Source: GCA-2724215 sp015660315 | GTDB lineage: Bacteria; Latescibacterota; UBA2968; UBA8231 | NCBI GenBank assembly: GCA_029941315.1 | Contig: JAPYQE010000003.1 | Span: 8,433 to 72,432 of the forward strand | Reading direction: 5' to 3' | DNA length: 64,000 bases | Shown here: in pieces, positions 34,836-43,250 of the stretch | Layout: the number at the start of each line of letters is the position of its first letter | Numbering within the stretch: position 1 is the stretch's first letter | Made by a program: the position numbers and the translations under genes | The notes under the pieces: model-generated | Databases searched by the model: none | What the model was told of the DNA's origin: nothing | Seen by the model: the letters and a program-made list of their open reading frames with translations, nothing else

Positions 34836-35131
34836 GAAACCCGTTCACTGTGGAAGGAATGATCAATCTGAAATCTCCATACATACACTCGGCAACGCAT
34901 TCAAAATATACGGTATATCCCCACCCTCTTGCAAGAGATTTTATCGCTTGGTTTTACACATTATCCTTGCCAAGCTTATCCACACATGCCTTTGCTTCTT
35001 GCTATCGATTTATCTATTAGCTACTGATATCTATTAGCAAACAATAGATATATAGCAATAATGATCATTAAAAATGTAGGCTCTTTTTCAACATTTATTG
35101 TGGAAAAGTATGGGCATAACACTGTTGACAA
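34836..35131. other. AT-rich gene-free spacer with a DnaA box
   Basis: There is no frame in this 296-base spacer between rsmG and the phosphatidyltransferase gene. It has a perfect DnaA box TTATCCACA at 34976-34984 and, near 35100, GTGGAAAAGTAT, which is also present in the origin spacer near 41491. It could be a second origin-associated module or simply promoter DNA for the downstream genes. Confidence 0.45.
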
Positions 35132-35746
35132 CTAATGGAATAAACCAAGAGTCGTAGAAAAACCATTTTTCTCTATTCTCCATTTAAGATCTATCAAATC
35201 TGCGACTGTATCCTCACTCAACGATGTTAGAACCCATCCATGCGGGGACAGATAATCCTGCACTAGCTCAAGCATTTTACCGGGCGCTGCGACTGCCCTT
35301 GCGGTAATCAAATCGACTCCTCCCTGTCTCCCTCCCCAGTCTTCTATTCTATCATTAACAACTTCGATGCGCTCGAGCCCTACGGATCTTATTATTTCTT
35401 TTAAAAAGTTCGCACGCTTTCTCCTGCTTTCAACAAGTATAAAATAGGAATCGGGCAGGGCGATCTTTAAAGGTATCGCCGGGAAGCCCGCCCCAGATCC
35501 AAGATCGAGGATCACACGATTTGGCAAACTCGAGACCATGGGGACCATCATTAACGCCTGCCCTAAGTGTTTAGTAGCGATAGAGGATAAATCTCTTTGG
35601 GAAATGAGGTTGATCCGATTAGACCATTTGCTTAGCGCTACTAGGTATAATTCTAACTTTGACCAAGCCTCTCTACCGAGAAAGACTGCCCCCATCTCCA
35701 ACTGGAGTTTTTTGAAATCGTCTTGCAATGCCGACGGGATCATCAT
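35132..35746 (-). CDS. rsmG: 16S rRNA m7G527 methyltransferase RsmG
   Basis: A 204-residue GidB/RsmG protein with SAM motif LDLGSGAGFPAIPLKI and the conserved NLISQRDLSSIATKHLGQAL and LITARAVAAP segments. It methylates N7 of G527 in 16S rRNA. It follows mnmE, separated only by a 55-base spacer that carries two parS sites. Two ATG codons in a row make the start ambiguous by one codon. Confidence 0.95.
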   Translation of the reverse strand: MMIPSALQDDFKKLQLEMGAVFLGREAWSKLELYLVALSKWSNRINLISQRDLSSIATKHLGQALMMVPMVSSLPNRVILDLGSGAGFPAIPLKIALPDSYFILVESRRKRANFLKEIIRSVGLERIEVVNDRIEDWGGRQGGVDLITARAVAAPGKMLELVQDYLSPHGWVLTSLSEDTVADLIDLKWRIEKNGFSTTLGLFH

Positions 35747-35751
35747 ATCAA

Positions 35752-35767
35752 TGTTTCACGTGGAACA
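35752..35767. promoter_or_regulatory. parS: parS centromere site 1
   Basis: TGTTTCACGTGGAACA; its reverse complement is identical to the ideal Bacillus subtilis parS sequence. ParB binds such sites to start the chromosome segregation complex. Confidence 0.92.
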
Positions 35768-35785
35768 TTATTTTCGACTTGAAAA

Positions 35786-35801
35786 TGTTTCACGTGGAAC
35801 A
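35786..35801. promoter_or_regulatory. parS: parS centromere site 2
   Basis: A second exact copy of the same 16-mer, 18 bases after the first and ending next to the mnmE stop codon. Tandem parS between mnmE and rsmG near the origin is a known arrangement. Confidence 0.92.
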
Positions 35802-37160
35802 TTATTTCCCAATACAGAATTCAGAGAAGATCGAATCAAGAACATCCTCGTCTGTGTTTTCACCAAGCATTTCACCAAGACTCGATAGAGCCTCTCGAAG
35901 TTCAAAGACCACGCATTCATCTGGTTGCCCGGATACAAGGAGCTCTATTGCGGCAGTCGCTGATTTGACTACGCGAAAAAGACAGTCCTGGTGACGTTGT
36001 CGAGAAATCCCGATGCCGTCTACATCTTTCGACAGAGGTCTGCGGCGAGATGTTTCTCTCTTTAAATCATCGATCCCTAACTCCGTAAGTGCTGAAATTT
36101 CAACGACTGACGAGCTTTGTTTTTCGAACTTTGTTCGATCAAAAAGAGGGGCCAAATCGAGCTTGTTAAAAATGAAAATAGATTTCTCAAATGGAAGAAG
36201 GTCCAATACCACTTGGTCATCGTCGCACCAAGGCGCCGAACTATCGAAAATCGCAAATACTATATCTGCTTCCTGAGCAATCCTAGCAGCGCGCTTGATA
36301 CCCTCAATCTCTATGGGATCGTCCGTTTGGCGAACTCCAGCCGTATCAACAAGCCGAACGGTATCACCAGACCAGATGGTCCGGCCTTCCACTAAATCCC
36401 GTGTCGTTCCGGGTATGGGGGTGACAATCGCTCGGTCTTCACCCAGAAGAGTATTGAGCAAGGTAGACTTACCAACATTAGGTCGCCCCAAAAGCGCAAT
36501 AAGGTAGCCTTCTTGCCGGCGTTTCGTTCCTTCGAATGTCTCGGCCAATCGACTCGACAAATCTACAACTTCCCGCAACGAGTCTTGTATGGCCTGTCGG
36601 CCAAAATCGTCAATGTCTTCTTCGGAGAAATCAAGACCTATTTCAAGCAGAGACAGGCCCCTAACAACCTGTTTTTTAAGTGCCCTAACCATTTCTGAAA
36701 GACGACCACCTGCCTGGCCATAGGCGTTTTCAAGCGAGGCTTTAGATGAAGCCTGGATAAGATCGATTACAGCTTCTGCTTCTATTAAGTCTAATCGACC
36801 GTTCAGATAGGCCCGCCGTGTAAACTCTCCGGGCTCTGCACTCGTCGCGCCGAGTCGGAGAGCTTCTCCAACAACAGACTCCAATATCAACATGCTGCCA
36901 TGACAGCTAATTTCTACCGTATCTTCGCCTGTATAGGAATGAGGAGCTATGAAAAACCATGCAACACCTGTATCGATGGATTGGCCTCCTGCCCAGATCT
37001 GTCCATATTCGACATGCCGGACCCGTTGACCCAGAGGCGGTTGGGAACGGAACATCTGCTGACTGATAGGTAGGGCCTTAGGACCACTTAGACGCACGAT
37101 CCCGATCCCGCCCTCCCCTTTTGGCGTAGAGATGGCGACAATCGTATCGGTCTGTATCAC
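35802..37160 (-). CDS. mnmE: tRNA modification GTPase MnmE
   Basis: A 452-residue protein with the TrmE N-terminal folate-binding domain (DTIVAISTPKGEGGIGIVRLSG), a helical domain interrupted by the G domain (LLGRPNVGKSTLLN; VDTAGVR; FNKLD) and the C-terminal CIGK signature. With MnmG it modifies wobble U34 of tRNAs. The start is a GTG at 37160. It is 27 bases downstream of yidC. Confidence 0.96.
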   Translation of the reverse strand: MIQTDTIVAISTPKGEGGIGIVRLSGPKALPISQQMFRSQPPLGQRVRHVEYGQIWAGGQSIDTGVAWFFIAPHSYTGEDTVEISCHGSMLILESVVGEALRLGATSAEPGEFTRRAYLNGRLDLIEAEAVIDLIQASSKASLENAYGQAGGRLSEMVRALKKQVVRGLSLLEIGLDFSEEDIDDFGRQAIQDSLREVVDLSSRLAETFEGTKRRQEGYLIALLGRPNVGKSTLLNTLLGEDRAIVTPIPGTTRDLVEGRTIWSGDTVRLVDTAGVRQTDDPIEIEGIKRAARIAQEADIVFAIFDSSAPWCDDDQVVLDLLPFEKSIFIFNKLDLAPLFDRTKFEKQSSSVVEISALTELGIDDLKRETSRRRPLSKDVDGIGISRQRHQDCLFRVVKSATAAIELLVSGQPDECVVFELREALSSLGEMLGENTDEDVLDSIFSEFCIGK

Positions 37161-37187
37161 AGGTTAGCTCCGGGAGGAACTGGGGAG

Positions 37188-38882
37188 TTAAGCAGCAGCA
37201 TCCTTCTTAAAATAGTTGACTAGCAGCTGTTGGCCGATCGTCAAGACATTGAAGATTGTCCAGTAGAGGACTAGCCCAGATGACATGCTCCAGAAGATGA
37301 AGATCATCATTACCGGCATCATATAAACAAGCATCGCCTGCTTGGGATCCTTCATCGTCATCTTCTGCTGAACGAACATAGAGACCGACATTAATAGAGG
37401 AAGGACATGGAGTCCAAAGCCTGCGATAAACAGTTCATCAGGTAGGGAAAGATCTTGTATCCAGAGGGTGAAGGGCGCCTGGCGAAGCTCTATGGTCTTG
37501 CCAAAGAGATTATAAAGCGACATGAAAATGGGCATCTGCAACAGCAAAGGAAGACAGCCCCCCAAGGGGTTAACCCCTTCTTTCTTATAGAGATCCATTG
37601 TCTCACGGCTAAGCCGCTGGTTGTCGTTTTTATACTTCTCGCGCAACGCCGTGATTTTAGGCTGGAGCTCCTGCATTCTCGCAGCCGACTCGTAGGTTTT
37701 ATGAGTCAACGGATAAACGATGATTTTAATTACTAGGGCAAAGAGAATGATCAGCCAACCATAATTGGGGATATACTGATGGGCTGCAATAAGGAGAATT
37801 AGGAGAAACCGACTAACCTGGCTAACGATAGGCCAGCCAAAATCTATAGTTTGCTCAAGTTCAGCGTTATAGTCAATAAGCTCATCGTAGTCTAGAGGCC
37901 CAAGATAGACTGTGCTTTTCCAGGACCCAGATCGTTCGAGTCGCCGGCCAATTTGAATCGAATAGTCCGGCAGAAGCCGAGTTCCTTGTCGATCGCCTGA
38001 AAGAAAGACACTTGTTCGTTGTTCACTATCGCTTGGAATATAGGAAATAAGGAAATATTTGTTACGGATACCCGCCCATTTCACGGCACCTTTGTCCGAC
38101 AAGGTTTCGGCTTCTCCGTCACCCAATAAGAGCTCGAGCCGTTCTTCGTTTATATAGGCAAAAGCCCGTGTTTCGGGCAGGTCGATGTCAGGTTCACGTT
38201 CAGTAAAAGCAATGCCATTTTCCCAGGCAAGAATCGCTTCAGTGTCATCGTCAAATCCTTCATAGCGCAATTCAAGATCAACGCCATACCGATCTCCGTA
38301 AAATGTCAAAACTTTCTCAAGCCGCTTACCACCGTCCAACTCAGCAACTAATGATAAAGAACGCTCTTCCCCAGCCTCAACACGAAGATTGGATTGGGGA
38401 CTAGAAAACTCGATCGAGGAGAGGTCTACTCTTTCATTTGCCTGTTGTAAATAAATGCCCAAGCCCATACCACCCTGAGGGACGAGCTCGACCATCTCTT
38501 CGTCTATAATGTTATATTTTAAAAGCTTGCATGAAGTAATAACCCCGCCTTCAGTTGAAAGTATAAGTTCCTGAAGTGGGGTCCGAACGACGATATCACT
38601 CGGGGTGAAAGACGTTGCAACTTCGGAGATTTCCCGAGCAAGAGGCCGAGGAGTGGACGAGGTGGGCTCTGATTGGGGTTGCTGAATTAACTCGGGCTTT
38701 TGTTTGGGTTGGGGTTGGCCCTCGACTGGCTCAGCAGATTTATCTTGGACTTGCGGTGCTTGCTCTAATGTTGGCTCTCCAAGAGGAGTCGGGTTTAATC
38801 CCATCCACTCATTGTAGTAGGGAAGCAAGAGGAATATCAGGCCAATAACGAGAAAGGCAAACAGAGTCCGCTTATCTTCCAT
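37188..38882 (-). CDS. yidC: Membrane protein insertase YidC
   Basis: A 564-residue protein with an N-terminal transmembrane helix, a large periplasmic beta-supersandwich domain (about 60-340) as in Gram-negative YidC, and the C-terminal five-helix insertase core (YPLTHKTYESAARMQELQP; NPLGGCLPLLLQMPIF). The linker after helix 1 is rich in Pro, Gln and Glu. It inserts inner membrane proteins alone or with Sec. Confidence 0.96.
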   Translation of the reverse strand: MEDKRTLFAFLVIGLIFLLLPYYNEWMGLNPTPLGEPTLEQAPQVQDKSAEPVEGQPQPKQKPELIQQPQSEPTSSTPRPLAREISEVATSFTPSDIVVRTPLQELILSTEGGVITSCKLLKYNIIDEEMVELVPQGGMGLGIYLQQANERVDLSSIEFSSPQSNLRVEAGEERSLSLVAELDGGKRLEKVLTFYGDRYGVDLELRYEGFDDDTEAILAWENGIAFTEREPDIDLPETRAFAYINEERLELLLGDGEAETLSDKGAVKWAGIRNKYFLISYIPSDSEQRTSVFLSGDRQGTRLLPDYSIQIGRRLERSGSWKSTVYLGPLDYDELIDYNAELEQTIDFGWPIVSQVSRFLLILLIAAHQYIPNYGWLIILFALVIKIIVYPLTHKTYESAARMQELQPKITALREKYKNDNQRLSRETMDLYKKEGVNPLGGCLPLLLQMPIFMSLYNLFGKTIELRQAPFTLWIQDLSLPDELFIAGFGLHVLPLLMSVSMFVQQKMTMKDPKQAMLVYMMPVMMIFIFWSMSSGLVLYWTIFNVLTIGQQLLVNYFKKDAAA

Positions 38883-38939
38883 AATAATAGATTACCCTTT
38901 TATAAACAATAAGTTGCAATGATTCGTATAATAATAGAT

Positions 38940-39149
38940 TTAATGTACAGGATCGTGCCCATGCCCACCCCAAGGATGGCATCGACTTATTCGTTTTACC
39001 GCGAGGAATCCTCCTTTGAGAGCACCGTATTTATTTAGAGCTTCCTCGGCATAGTCGGAGCACGTTGGTAGAAAACGACAAGAAGGAGGAAGAAATGGAG
39101 AAAGGAAAAGCCGGTAAAAACGAACGAGAAGTATGGCGAAATGCTTCAT
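38940..39149 (-). CDS. yidD: YidD membrane insertion efficiency factor
   Basis: A 69-residue protein of the UPF0161 family with the conserved RFYRLFLSPFLPPSCRF and CSDYAEEAL segments and the RCHPWGGHGHDPV end. It assists YidC-dependent insertion. The start overlaps the rnpA stop as ATGA. Confidence 0.95.
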   Translation of the reverse strand: MKHFAILLVRFYRLFLSPFLPPSCRFLPTCSDYAEEALNKYGALKGGFLAVKRISRCHPWGGHGHDPVH

Positions 39150-39442
39150 TGAGGAGATATCGGGAGTCTTGGAACCAAAGAGTCCAGTTCCCTCTGCAAA
39201 TCGGCGTAAGGAGCATTAACAGCCGAGGCTTGGCAGAAAACAACTAGCGCATTGGGAAAGAAAGGGCGACTACGACAAATGCTACGCAGGCGACGTTTAA
39301 GCCTATTGCGCTTTACTGCATTGCCTAGTTTGCGACGGACGACGAAAACTTGACCACGGGAAGCAGCACCCCTATGGGACTGGCCACCACTTCCATTACG
39401 GTCAGAGCGAATCCAGAGACATTGGCCCCTTATCCAGGCCAT
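39146..39442 (-). CDS. rnpA: Ribonuclease P protein component, short N-terminus
   Basis: A 98-residue protein whose core is unmistakable: QVFVVRRKLGNAVKRNRLKRRLR, the RNR signature that binds RNase P RNA. Upstream of that core are only about 34 residues, and the usual N-terminal helix (R-L-x-S-x-x-F-x-x-V-F-x-x-G) is absent. An in-frame stop (the rpmH TAA, six bases earlier) rules out an upstream start in this frame, and the two other frames through rpmH have stops. So the gene is really short or there is a sequence error. Synteny rpmH-rnpA-yidD-yidC is standard. Confidence 0.85.
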   Translation of the reverse strand: MAWIRGQCLWIRSDRNGSGGQSHRGAASRGQVFVVRRKLGNAVKRNRLKRRLRSICRSRPFFPNALVVFCQASAVNAPYADLQRELDSLVPRLPISPQ

Positions 39443-39448
39443 CGTGAA

Positions 39449-39583
39449 TTATACGGCCAGGCGTTTGCGGCCTCTTCTACGGCGGCGATTAAGAATATTG
39501 CGGCCAGCCGGAGTGCTCATGCGCTTGCGGAAACCATGCTTGTTACGACGTTTTCTGTTGCTGGGCTGAAATGTACGTTTCAC
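39449..39583 (-). CDS. rpmH: 50S ribosomal protein bL34
   Basis: A 44-residue basic protein (KRTFQPSNRKRRNKHGFRKR, ending RRRRGRKRLAV), a full match to L34, below the size usually listed. It starts with GTG at 39583. A minus-strand promoter lies at 39624-39652. First gene of rpmH-rnpA-yidD-yidC-mnmE-rsmG. Confidence 0.97.
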   Translation of the reverse strand: MKRTFQPSNRKRRNKHGFRKRMSTPAGRNILNRRRRRGRKRLAV

Positions 39584-39623
39584 AATAAAAATCCTGTTTT
39601 AATGATCATGGTGGAAACAGACT

Positions 39624-39652
39624 AATTTAGCGGCAATTTCAGTTGGTGTCAA
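39624..39652 (-). promoter_or_regulatory. Promoter of the rpmH operon
   Basis: On the minus strand TTGACA (39652-39647), 17 bases, then TAAATT (39629-39624), 41 bases before the rpmH start. Confidence 0.7.
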
Positions 39653-39709
39653 TTTTTTTTAACTCTTTGTCTATGAAGGAATTTCAAGAACAAATTACAC
39701 AGGAGGCTC

Positions 39710-39738
39710 TTGACGATCAATCCCATTTTCCATAGGTT
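39710..39738 (+). promoter_or_regulatory. Possible dnaA promoter
   Basis: TTGACG, 17 bases, TAGGTT, 40 bases before the dnaA ATG. The -35 is good, the -10 is weak. Confidence 0.45.
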
Positions 39739-39777
39739 AAAAATTCTTCCCCAAATCCTGAATTAGAGCACAAGAAA

Positions 39778-41253
39778 ATGACGTTGGAAACACAGGATCC
39801 CCATGAACTGTGGGCCCAGTGTCTGCTCAATATAGAGCGGCAGGTTCGCCCCCAGAGTTTTAGTAATTGGTTCCGTCCTACGCTAGTAAACCGCTTTGAC
39901 GAGGATCAATTAATAATCCAGGTTCCCAGTCTATTCTTTGCAGATTGGGTAGAAAACCACTACCTGGCAATGATCCAATTAGCCGTTAAAGAAGAGACCG
40001 CGCTCGTTCCCAAAGTCTCTTTTGTGGTCGAACAGGCGTCAGAGCTTCAGCAAAAGGCTCTAAACCCTACCTCTGCATCAAATCAATTACACCAGATGCA
40101 CAAACCGGATCAAGCTCAACCCGATCGATCTATTCAGACAAGCCCTGTAGAGCCTATAAAGACTTTAGATCCACCTGAGGCCAGTGCAAATGTATCTAAG
40201 TCAGCCCCAACGCAACCATCAACACTCAATGAACGCTATATTTTTGATGATTTCGTAATTGGGGAAGGCAATCGTTTTGCCCATGCTGCGGCATTAGCCG
40301 TTGCCAAGTCGCCAGGGAAAACCCAGTTCAATCCATTAGTGATCTATGGAGCTGTGGGCTTAGGGAAAACCCATCTATTGCAAGCTATAGGCCACCACGC
40401 CCGTAGTCTCAACTTAGTGCAAAAAGTCGTTTACGTGCCTTCGGAAAAGTTTATGAGCGATTTTATTGAATCGCTAAAGAACCGCAATACCAGTGAATTT
40501 CAAAAATCTTACCGCAGCGTAGACATACTATTAGTAGACGATATCCAATTCCTACTACGTGGCGAACAAACGCAGAGCGAATTCTTTCATACGTTCAACG
40601 CTTTGCATCAGGATGGCAAACAGATCGTGATGACTTGCGATAGTCCACCAGGCCAACTAGAAGGATTAGAGGAAAGACTAATCTCTCGTTTCCAGTGGGG
40701 ATTAGTGACACCAATAGAACCACCTGATCTAGAGACTCGTATTGCGATCCTCCATCAAAAAGCAGAGCGCACTGGAATATTGCTTTCAGATGATGTTGCT
40801 GCCTTTCTTGGGAGTTATATAAGCAGTAATGTTCGCGAATTAGAAGGTGGATTGATACATCTAATGGCTTATTGCTCAATTCATAAGACAGAATTGACGA
40901 TAGAAGCCGCTAAGCAGATTGTACAAGCTAGGGGTCCCGATCAAACATCTGATTTGAACATTGAGGCAATTCAACAACATATCGCTGATCACTTCAATCT
41001 GACATTAAACCAACTAATTGGGAAAGGGCGTAAACAGGATATTACAGCTGCTCGTCACATCGCCATGTTCCTATCTAAGCGCCTTACTAAGAATCCCCTC
41101 AAAATGATCGGTTTACATTTCGGCAATCGCGATCATAGCACGGTCATCCATGCTGTTCGTACCGTCGAAAAGAAGTGCAAGAATGATCCCTCTTTCGCTC
41201 GAATTGTAGAAGATTTATCCGAAACCATCCGCAGACAACACCCCCCTACATAA
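39778..41253 (+). CDS. dnaA: Chromosomal replication initiator DnaA
   Basis: A 491-residue DnaA: domain I (about 1-75), a Gln/Pro-rich linker (about 95-155), the AAA+ domain with Walker A YGAVGLGKTHLL (about residue 192) and Walker B LLVDDIQFL, and domain IV with the DnaA signature (TAARHIAMFLSKRL and NRDHSTVIHAV). It binds DnaA boxes in the following spacer to open the origin. It diverges from the rpmH operon. Confidence 0.97.
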   Translation: MTLETQDPHELWAQCLLNIERQVRPQSFSNWFRPTLVNRFDEDQLIIQVPSLFFADWVENHYLAMIQLAVKEETALVPKVSFVVEQASELQQKALNPTSASNQLHQMHKPDQAQPDRSIQTSPVEPIKTLDPPEASANVSKSAPTQPSTLNERYIFDDFVIGEGNRFAHAAALAVAKSPGKTQFNPLVIYGAVGLGKTHLLQAIGHHARSLNLVQKVVYVPSEKFMSDFIESLKNRNTSEFQKSYRSVDILLVDDIQFLLRGEQTQSEFFHTFNALHQDGKQIVMTCDSPPGQLEGLEERLISRFQWGLVTPIEPPDLETRIAILHQKAERTGILLSDDVAAFLGSYISSNVRELEGGLIHLMAYCSIHKTELTIEAAKQIVQARGPDQTSDLNIEAIQQHIADHFNLTLNQLIGKGRKQDITAARHIAMFLSKRLTKNPLKMIGLHFGNRDHSTVIHAVRTVEKKCKNDPSFARIVEDLSETIRRQHPPT

Positions 41254-42070
41254 TCCCCCTCCAGCTTCAGCTGAAATTTTCCTAATAGTTCCGCCTAGTT
41301 CCGCCCTAAGCGAATATCAAATATCAATAAAAACGTTGTATCTGGGCATCTCCTTAGAATTTCAAAATAACCCGATCAGCTAATCTTATACCATCAAGTA
41401 TTGCCATCTCGGAAGCCCGTACTCAATGAGATTGACAATAATTGAACTCATTGCTTTTCGGATTCCCTCATATATTGTGCCATATTGACAGTGGAAAAGT
41501 ATCAACATCATTATCCACATCATAGGGCCGATGAAGTGTGGATAAGTTCAAATCGACGTTATTAATACTCTAAGTGTGGTTGTTTACGTGTATATCTCAT
41601 CTTATACACGCTCTTATTCACAGAGAATTATAGATTAATTTAGACTTTATGTGCTTACCCTAACCTTTTTTAATTTAAACCTCTTTTGCGTCATCTAACG
41701 CTTGCGCTTTTTTAAAGGTTATCCACATATCAACACTACTACTAGAACTTCTATAAATAAAAGAACACCGTTTAGTGTATATTCTTTCTATTTAGAGGTG
41801 TGGGAAACCCGGGCATACGGCACACACCCTACTCCTTTATTTATACACACATGACCATATGTTCAGTATTCGGGGGCTGAGAACTAAAAATTTATATCCT
41901 TGGTCTAAAATCTTTATTAATTATTGTTTATAAAAGGCTTATGTTGTTATATTTGAAAGATAACATGTCGACTAAATTAATGAACGAGACCTAATATAAA
42001 TGAACTTGACACGGTATGAATATAGGCTAAATTATATAGGAAAGCACAAAAACGAGGATGATATACAAGT
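41254..42070. other. oriC: Chromosomal replication origin oriC
   Basis: An 817-base, AT-rich, gene-free spacer between dnaA and dnaN. Perfect DnaA boxes TTATCCACA lie at 41511-41519 (+), 41537-41545 (-) and 41719-41727 (+); near-matches TTATTCACA at 41614-41622, TTATACACG at 41602-41610 and TTATACACA at 41841-41849. The stretch 41880-42060 is very AT-rich and could be the unwinding element. Gene polarity switches here: leading-strand minus genes to the left, plus genes to the right. Confidence 0.88.
42006..42033 (+). promoter_or_regulatory. Possible dnaN promoter
   Basis: TTGACA at 42006-42011, 16 bases, TAAATT at 42028-42033, before the dnaN ATG at 42071. Confidence 0.5.
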
Positions 42071-43234
42071 ATGAAGCTAACTGTAGATCGCAATAAGTTG
42101 TGGCAAGGCATCGATACCGTGTTAGATGTAGTCCCCTCTAAACCGGCTCTTCCAGTTTTGGCAAATATTCTGCTCGAGGCCGATGGGAATACTCTGTCAC
42201 TGGCGGCGACGGATTTAGATTTGTCGATCCGCACTGAGATACCAGCTGCAATAGAAAAGAAAGGTCGAATTACTGTACCGGCCCGTACACTGGCAGAGAT
42301 CACCCGAGAATGGCCCGACGCCGAATTGAGTATAGAAGTCCAAGACGATCGTTTAAAGCTCTCAGGACGGCTTGGAGAGGGCGACAGCAGCGAAGGAGCC
42401 TATAGTCTCTCGGGTATGGAGGCAGATGAGTTTCCCAGTATGCCGACATCCCTCGAGGGGGTGGGTCTGACGCTTGGCGAGAACGAAGCAGATACAAGTG
42501 TTTTGGTTGATATGATCAATAAAACGGCTTTTGCTGTTTCTCGGGATGATACGCGCCCAGTGCTCAATGGCGTGCTCTGGCGCATCGATAGCCAAGGCAT
42601 GCAAATGGTTGCTACCGACGGATCTCGCTTAGCTTGTTATAAATTGGCAATCGACTTAGAGGACCAGGTAAAAGGCGACGAAGAATCTTCCGTTATCGTC
42701 CCACCTCGAGCTCTGAGCCAGATCGTCAAGCTATTGGGTGGTCAAGATGGGCCGGTTAAAATAACCTTGGGTGAAACACAGGTCCTATTTGATATGGGCC
42801 ACAAAAAATTATTGTCACGGCTTATCGAAGGCCCATATGTCGATTATGGTCAAGTTATACCTCAGAACAACGAAAAAGAGTTGAGAATAGCTAGCGAAGA
42901 TCTTCTGCCAGCAGTGCGCCGTGTATCTATTCTTTCCAGCTCGTATACTCGGCAGGTGCGTTTCAAGCTGACTAGCGGCCAGGTTGAGTTGTCGGCCGCT
43001 AGTCCTGAAATCGGGGGTGAAGCAAGGGAAGTTATTCCGGCCCAATATACAGAAGATGAGATGGAAATCGGCTACAACGCCCAGTATTTGATTGAAATTC
43101 TCCGCAAAATGGATACGAACGAGGTTCGTTTCGAGCTCGAAAATCACGTCACAGCAGCGCTTTTGCGACCAACAGAGCAAAAAGAGGGCGAAGATTACTT
43201 TTGTCTACTAATGCCCTTGCGACCGACTGGATGA
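42071..43234 (+). CDS. dnaN: DNA polymerase III beta sliding clamp
   Basis: A 387-residue protein with three clamp domains of similar size (MKLTVDRNKLWQGIDTVLDVV; LATDLDLSIRTEI-like strand; final LLMPLRPTG). The clamp encircles DNA and gives processivity to the replicase. It is followed after 16 bases by recF. GAGG lies about 11 bases before the ATG. Confidence 0.96.
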   Translation: MKLTVDRNKLWQGIDTVLDVVPSKPALPVLANILLEADGNTLSLAATDLDLSIRTEIPAAIEKKGRITVPARTLAEITREWPDAELSIEVQDDRLKLSGRLGEGDSSEGAYSLSGMEADEFPSMPTSLEGVGLTLGENEADTSVLVDMINKTAFAVSRDDTRPVLNGVLWRIDSQGMQMVATDGSRLACYKLAIDLEDQVKGDEESSVIVPPRALSQIVKLLGGQDGPVKITLGETQVLFDMGHKKLLSRLIEGPYVDYGQVIPQNNEKELRIASEDLLPAVRRVSILSSSYTRQVRFKLTSGQVELSAASPEIGGEAREVIPAQYTEDEMEIGYNAQYLIEILRKMDTNEVRFELENHVTAALLRPTEQKEGEDYFCLLMPLRPTG

Positions 43235-43250
43235 GCTAAGCAGACGCAAA

